From Flammulina velutipes (lineage: Eukaryota; Basidiomycota; Agaricomycetes; Agaricales; Physalacriaceae): DNA of 64,000 bases. Below, one piece after another: positions 57,978 through 64,000 of this stretch (its first letter is position 1; every line of letters starts with the position of its first letter). The stretch lies in contig CM022373.1 in assembly GCA_011800155.1 (NCBI GenBank), forward strand, positions 1,426,001 through 1,490,000, read 5' to 3'. A model generated the notes under the pieces. That model made no database searches. It saw only the letters and a list, made by a program, of their open reading frames with translations, and was not told the DNA's origin. A program made the translations under genes and the position numbers.

Positions 57978-59289
57978 TACTTCTTGAAAGACGGGGTCTC
58001 TGCCGAGGTCAACTGCATCCCAGCCTCGTTATAACGAGTTCCAGGGATATCACTTTCTTCAGCAATTTTCCGAACAGCGGCAATCTCCTCGGGAGTAAGA
58101 TTCAGCTTCGTGGCGGCCACGTTCTCCTTCAAGTACTATATAACATATTCAACACGAAGCAGCTGACAACACGAGAATAGATCACACCTTGATCTTCTTT
58201 GTCCCAGGAATGGCAACGAAGTCATCACCCTGGGCAAGGATCCAAGCCAGAGTCACTTGCCCCGGAGTGGCATTATGAGCGACACCGATGGATCTAATGC
58301 GCTCCACCACATCGAGGATCTTGGGGAAGTTCTCCTTGGAGTATCTACCACGCGATGATGAACACGATGATCATTACGCGACGTGGTTCAATACTCACTT
58401 TGGAACTAACTTGCGGAAATCACCCTCTTCAAAGTCGTCTGGGGACTTGTATTGTCCAGTGATGAGACCTCTCGCCAGAGGAGAGTAGGCTACAATCGTT
58501 ACGCCGAGTTCTCGGCATGTTTTGAGGAGGTCGTTCTTCTCAATGTCGAGGACGAAAGGTGAGTACTCGATCTGAACAGCGGCGATTGGATGGATGGCAT
58601 AGGCACGGCGAAGATCATTCGGCGAACATTCGGAGAGCCCTAGGTATTTTACTTTGCCCTGCCTATAGGTACGCAGAGCGAGTTAGAGAAGAAAATGCCG
58701 TAGATGGGCGAACTTACTTGACAAATTCAGCCATTGCGCCGACTGTGACTTCGATCGGAATTTTTGCGTCGACACTATTGGCTGTTGGTTAGGTATTTCG
58801 GAGCCGAATAATACGATACTTACCGGTGCAGATAGTACAAGTCAACATAGTCAACACCCAGCCTATCTAAAGACAGTTGTAACTGTTCTTTGGCATGTTC
58901 CGGATCACCACGAATCCCTTGGGGAGTGAAGCCGAACTTTGTGGCTAGGAAGATGTCATCTCGTTTGCCAGTGCGTTTAAACCTATTGAACACGATGAGG
59001 AAAAGACTGGGGCCGCGGACCAAAGCAGTTTACCATTTGCCAAGAAGAACTTCCGAGTCGCCATAGATGTTCGCAGAGTCCCAGTGGCGAGAGCCTTCTT
59101 CATACGCTGCGTCAAGAACCTGGGAGGCGGGCGATCAGTCAATTACTGAATATGGCGAGAACTGAGTGGTGACAAACCTTGAATCGTTCTTCGTCCGATT
59201 CGACAGCGCCATAGTACGCGCTGATGCCCATTGCGCCGAAGCCAATTGGGGCGACAGAGGCATTTCCGATTTTACGAGAGGTGGTCATG
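57978..59289 (-). CDS. Aldo-keto reductase, AKR13 (YakC) type, tandem copy 3
   Basis: More distant member of the tandem (about 65% alike by eye to the other two): [70 protein letters not shown] and [17 protein letters not shown], ending SAETPSFKK. The N-terminus RKIGN and QGDD(F)xxIPGTK resemble S. pombe YakC most. Tetrad intact; same exon plan. It is divergent from the Zn2Cys6 regulator with 440 bp between, the usual placement of a pathway-specific regulator. Confidence 0.9.
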
Positions 59290-59729
59290 GTGGAAGTGAA
59301 TGGTCAAGAAGAGTTGACTTTTCTCCCTCTTAAATACGATGAAGGAACGAGTGACGTCGATGGATCGGCTTCAGTCCACGCAAGCCAGCCGCAGATATTT
59401 GCTGACTATTGATGAAATTCCCTGGCTTATCAAGATAAATACGAAGGAAGCTGGCATTGCGAGAGCCCACTAGAGAGCAGATATAGTCAGCCACAGCTAG
59501 TAAATGTGGCGTCGCAAAGTTCGATAGACCAATTCGTTGCTCTTCATACTTGGATGGCTTCGGGCGAGTCGGAGTGACAGTGGTTTGAAGGATAGAAGAG
59601 TAAAGGAAGGGGCGTCGGTGATTGTCGTTGTTGATCATAAAGCAAGTTAGCCGAAACAGCAACAAATTCATTGCTCTGACCGCAACATCTCGCCAAACGG
59701 GCAAGGCCCGTGCTTTGCTCTTGACCGCC
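59290..59729. promoter_or_regulatory. Divergent region between AKR copy 3 and the Zn2Cys6 regulator
   Basis: 440 bp with a TTTAAGA-type AT box near 59330 on the AKR side. No repeated CGG triplet pair, the classic Zn2Cys6 site, was evident by eye. Confidence 0.45.
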
Positions 59730-62700
59730 ATGGCCTCGGCTCCCTATCCCCAGGATACCTCGCTTGTACAGCGCCACAAGCGCAGAGGCGCTGCTTTGTC
59801 CTGCGCAGAATGCCGGCGGTACGCGCTTCCCCGCTTTTCATCATTTCACACTCATTCGCGTCGCTTTTACAGACTGAAACTCAAGTAGGCCTCTTCAATA
59901 TTCATGGTGACTGGATCCTTACTTGTTCTGTAGGTGTAGCCGTGTCTTTCCGTGCAGGTGCGCCCTTGTCCACTCTTTCTTTATTGTCCGCTCATCTCCG
60001 CCGTTTAGCAATTGTGTCAAGAAAGGTCAGCATCTACCCAGTGTCGTCTCCTCAAGCTAATATCCATCCAAGGCTGCGGTCCCATTTGCCCCGAGGGTAT
60101 GCCTGTCCCTCTTCTTACCCTCAATCATTCATCACTCCGTCCAAAGGCTCTCTTACAACTGGCAAGGGAAATCGGTACCACTTTATACCCATCCTATTCG
60201 CATCCTCAACTCAATTCGCCCAGATTCGTCCTTGCAAACACAGAGGTGCTCCATGACAAGATTGGCCAGCTATCTAATCGCGTACGACAACTAGAAGATG
60301 CTCTTGCTGAATCGCATAACCTTAACTCCCCTCACGGGCACCCTCTCCTCACGGAGGATCTCCTCCAAATAAAACGACCACTCGAGCGAGAACGATTGGA
60401 TGAACCAGCTCAGAGAGTAGAACATGTCGATAACGCAGACGCCATAAACGCTCTCGGCTCGCTGTACGATGCAAACTCACTCCCACTCTGCCCATAGCGC
60501 TCATCGCCGACATTAGGTCCCTTTCGGAACGCGGAAAATCTACATTCTTTGGTTCAGCGGCCAATTCCTGGGTACGTGTTGCTTGTCACATAACATTACC
60601 TTACGCTTATACGCGTCCCATAGTATTTACTCAAAGTACGCATTTACGTATTCCATTCTCCCTATACTCTTAATCGCGTTTCCAGAACGAAGAAGGTTCC
60701 GAAGAGGAGGATATCTCGCCTGACTATCCACCTCCCGTTCCTAACGATATACCATGGCTCGCTCAATCCTTTCCGTTTGCTTCAGCGCACACAGAGAGTG
60801 CTGATGCGATCCGGAGCTCCCTAGTCACCTTCTTACCCGCTGAACCCCAAGCGCGGCGACTATGCGACCTCTACTACCGACATGCGGCTTGGATGTACGC
60901 TTCTAATCCACCTACTATGGCTGACTCGTTTAACTTGCTTCAGGTACACCCCCATCGCAAATGATGACTTTTTAGAAACAATCTACCGGCCGGTGTACGG
61001 TCAAGGTTCAATAGACGGTGACGCGCTGAGCCCACATAGCTTAGCGCTTCTCTTCATGGTACTCGCCATGGGGACGCTGATGGACCTTGACCAACCTGCG
61101 CATTCAGCGCAGGCTACTCAATATTACCAGCTGGGGAGAGCAGCACTTGCAATTAAGTCAGTACTTGATGAACAATCAATACCAGCTATACAAGCATTGG
61201 TATGTGATTCGCCCTTGTGATATATGACACTGATGGCAGATTACAGCTGATAATATGTCACTTCATGTTCTGGAACGATGAAGGTGGAAGATGGGTGGTT
61301 ATGGGGCTTGTTGTGAAACTAGCCCAAAGTGTGAGTCTTCTTGTTCCATTAGAGAGCCGCTACTCACCGGTCAATGTATAGGTTGGCCTGCGTAAGCCAT
61401 CAGTTCTTACCAAGTCGCGACCGGTTGCTTATTTTCGCGTGCGCGAACAGATCGTGATAGCGGAAAATGGAATCTCGAGCCGCAAGAAACCTACCGCCGA
61501 CGGTGTCTATTATGGGAGATATTCACTTATGATTCATGGCAGGCAAGTCGCGCATCGGTCCAAGAAAAACTTGTTGCTCACAGCAAATTGTAGAGCTTGA
61601 CATATGGACGCCCACCTTCATTTTCGACTGCCCACGTGGATACCAAGATGCCACACGAAGAGGCAGGCACTCCAACCGCAGAAGGAGAGATGTCTTGTGA
61701 GTCTTCTCCCGTTCGATTTCTGTTTGACCATCGTCTTTACCCATTTTGTCTAGTTGCTGCCTGGAAACACTCCTTTGTCTCTCAGTGCCTATCAGTCGTT
61801 CACGATCAAGCATTCGGAGCTCGACCGCCCAGCTACAAAACTCTCCAGGAGCTAGACAAGAAGGTGCGATCGTACTACGTTCCTCCTAGTCTTCAAGTAC
61901 CTGGGTTCGGTGGCACCAAAGTTGGTCCGGACATTGACCAACCCACAACGGAGTTGACGATGCAGAGATATATTGCATTCGCGATCAAGGAGATCAGTAA
62001 GACAATCATTCTCCGCCACGTTGTGTCCCGGTGATTGACCTTCTTTCACCAGCGCTGTTTTACATGCACCGAGGGTTCTTCGCCCAGGCACTTGAGGACT
62101 GTCCGAATGACCCCATGGGCAGCAAGTACGCGCAGTCTGTATTGGCGGCGTACACTAGTGCGTGCTCCTTCGTGGGGTTGATCGAGAGCTTGTTCAAACA
62201 GCACCCGGCATTGACTGAGAGGATGTGGTTTCTCTTTACCCATGTCTTCTCTTGCTCTGTAAGTATCACATGTTTCCTTCCTCCCAGCAATACTCAAGCA
62301 TCGGTAGATCGTCCTCGGCTCTATAGCTGTTAAGTCGGAGATGGCATTGGCTCCGTCGGCGCTATCTCACCTCGAGTCAGCGTACCAACTCTTTTCTCGG
62401 GTATCGGAGACATCTCGAACGGCGAAGATACTGGTCAGTATCTTACCTGCAGACTTTGGGTACTGGATGACTGACTCTCTCCGATAATTAGACAGTGCTC
62501 CACAAACTGAAAGACCGTGCTCATACTGCAATCTCCAAAGCCAGAGGACATATCCCACCGGATCCGATTCACCGTGGACCGTACGCTATCAGTCCACATG
62601 TCAAGACCGAAAACGACGAGCTCGCAGGTTTGGGTGGCATGACTCGTCTAGTGTCACGACGAGGGACATCGTCATTACCTTCTTCTCCTTCTTCACACTC

Positions 62701-63085
62701 CAGCGCTAGCCCTGTCTCCCAACCTTCTTCTCCTCCCATGAGCCAGGATTCGAACTACGCGCCTATGCATGATCCAGGCTCTCAATGGCAGCAGCAGCAA
62801 CAACAACAATCACAGCAACAATATATTGGTATATCGCAAGAGTACGATTATCCAATGTATCCTCAGGCTATGGCCTACGACGGTCCGCCGCACGCGATGA
62901 GCTTGGATGTGATGCCGACTTATTATGGGTATGGAGTGGCGAATGGGGGCAACGGGAATGTACGGGTTGGATACGCGCAGTATGGATCGATGCAGCAGCC
63001 GCAGCCGAGTGAGTTCTCTGCGCCGCCTGATCATGATTTACAGGTGTCGTGGCAGAATTTCATGTCCCAGTACAAGTCTATTTGA
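59730..63085 (+). CDS. Zn2Cys6 transcription factor with fungal-specific regulatory domain
   Basis: Nuclear regulator. The zinc cluster is spread over six exons (59730-59818, 59873-59884, 59934-59957, 60009-60025, 60073-60096, 60147-60174) giving CAECRRLKLKCSRVFPCSNCVKKGCGPIC (C-x2-C-x6-C-x5-C-x2-C-x8-C), then a dimerising coiled coil (HDKIGQLSNRVRQLEDAL) from 60224. The middle homology region has FHFMFWNDEGGR-like HFMFWNDEGGRWVVMGL, AQSVGLHRDSGKWNL, RRCLLWEIFTYDSWQSL and YGRPPSF. The C-terminus is Ser/Pro- and Gln-rich, with a QQQQQQQ tract and a closing VSWQNFMSQYKSI, common in Agaricomycete homologs. Likely controls neighbours such as the AKR genes, an inference from position. Confidence 0.9.
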
Positions 63086-63517
63086 GAGGGTGCTTTTTGG
63101 ATGTACATATATAATCCTTTTTTGTATATTGTGTTTTATTATGTATCTGTATCTTTACTTGTTACATATGTGTTTAGATGGTGCAAATAGCTTTGGATCT
63201 TGGATGTGTTGTTGTGTGGCGCGTTCTTTCCCGGTGCTTTGGCTCGTTGGAGGGAGATCTCTTTTTGTCTTTGGGAATCTTGGAAATGTCCATCCAGTGG
63301 CTATTGCGAGCTACTGGGATATATGTCGTATACAACTAACAGTCAACCCATCCCAAGCTCGGAGATCACCAGGAACGAATCGGAGTCCGTCACAATCTTA
63401 TCAATTTGAAATTCATTTCCGATCGATTCTACAATATTTTTGTTGACTCGGCTCTTAGCCTTCTTAATCTTACTGCAGAGTTTTACTCTTCCCTTCACTA
63501 CTGTAAAGGTAAACGGA
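63086..63517. other. Intergenic region, no gene seen
   Basis: 3' flank of the regulator (T-rich, TTTTTTGTATATTGTG) and promoter of the permease. Confidence 0.5.
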
Positions 63518-64000
63518 ATGGCATCTGTAAACGAGAAAGACGCCCCCGATGTCGAGAAACACGAACTGGAATCGTCGACGGATCTCAGCTACTCCTCGCG
63601 ATGGTCAAAACAGCTCTTGACGTGGGGCATAGAGGGCAGAGGTAAGCACCAACCAATTCACTTCAGAAGAGATTATCTTATATAAATCAATAGGAACGAT
63701 ACCCGTAGCGCCCGAAGACCGCATCGATACCCAATATTACAAAAACTTCTTCCTCTGGTTTTCATGGAACTGCAATATCCTGTCTTTCTCTGCGGGATCG
63801 CTAGGCCCCATCGTCTTCGGGCTAAGCGTGCGGGACTCTTGTCTGGTCATCCTGTTCTTCAATCTGCTTTGTGCACTCCCTCCGGCTTATTTGTAAGAAC
63901 ACCCCGAGTGATCATCAAGTTACTGCTCAAATTCTACCTCGCAGAACGACATGGGGACCACAATTAGGTCTTCGACAGATGATACAAGCACGATACTCTT
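63518..64000 (+). CDS. NCS1-family nucleobase/vitamin permease, 3' truncated by window edge
   Basis: Start MASVNEKDAPDVEKHELESS; after one intron (about 63642-63692) comes APEDRIDTQYYKNFFLWFSW, NCNILSFSAGSLGPIVFGLS and VILFFNLLCALPPAYF, then TTWGPQLGLRQMIQARYS. This is the first membrane part of the purine-cytosine permease (FCY2-like) group of proton symporters, which in yeast also includes the vitamin B6 transporter Tpn1. Only about 125 residues lie in the window, so the substrate cannot be narrowed. Same orientation as the Zn2Cys6 regulator. Confidence 0.87.

Noticed and set aside
1..64000. CRISPR arrays, prophage, bacterial-type transfer
   Set aside because: Introns throughout, eukaryotic families only, and no regularly spaced repeats.

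Overview
The window is from the nuclear genome of a basidiomycete fungus, most likely an Agaricomycete (mushroom former). Genes are dense, split by many 41-70 nt introns with canonical GT...AG ends and CTAAT/CTGAC-like branch motifs, and the gene families fit: fungal sulfite reductase, PAT1, SMC4, farnesyltransferase beta, THUMP protein TAN1, a Zn2Cys6 regulator with the Agaricomycete-type CVKKGCGPICPEG continuation, and a GMC oxidoreductase. I see no rRNA gene, convincing tRNA, CRISPR array, plasmid or phage feature. Gene models below come from splicing by eye; in many genes the exon lengths sum to an exact multiple of three.

Layout. 0-13 kb is housekeeping: the 3' part of sulfite reductase (MET5), an F-box protein, a nitronate monooxygenase, MCM10 and PAT1 divergent from a 121-bp promoter, and a Nudix hydrolase. 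13.3-15.4 kb is a small rearranged block: two intact paralogous genes of unknown function, head to head on an inverted repeat, flanked by a direct repeat of the Nudix gene's 3' tail. 15.3-21.9 kb holds two alanine/serine-glyoxylate aminotransferase paralogs around an MFS transporter. 22-35.6 kb holds RAM1 (farnesyltransferase beta), a Ser/Pro-rich protein, condensin SMC4, a GMC oxidoreductase and TAN1. 35.8-36.2 kb is a foldback/MITE-like element. 36-42 kb holds a possible gene relic, a secreted Ala/Thr repeat protein and a chromodomain protein. 42-50 kb holds a RAD51-family protein lacking both Walker motifs, a dynein intermediate chain, a probable DASH subunit Hsk3 and an AT-hook acidic protein. 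50.8-64 kb looks metabolic: a class I/II aminotransferase, a small secreted protein, three tandem aldo-keto reductases, a Zn2Cys6 regulator and the start of an NCS1-type permease.

Recurring themes are microexons (7 nt in MET5; 11 and 9 nt in both aminotransferase paralogs; a zinc cluster cut into 12-28 nt exons) and GC-AG introns (four inferred, one of which is GT-AG in the neighbouring paralog). The strongest leads for something undescribed are the inverted head-to-head gene pair with its flanking repeats, the ATPase-dead RAD51 paralog, the chromodomain protein with an unassigned C-terminal half, the secreted repeat protein built from phase-0 exons, and the AKR/regulator/permease cluster.
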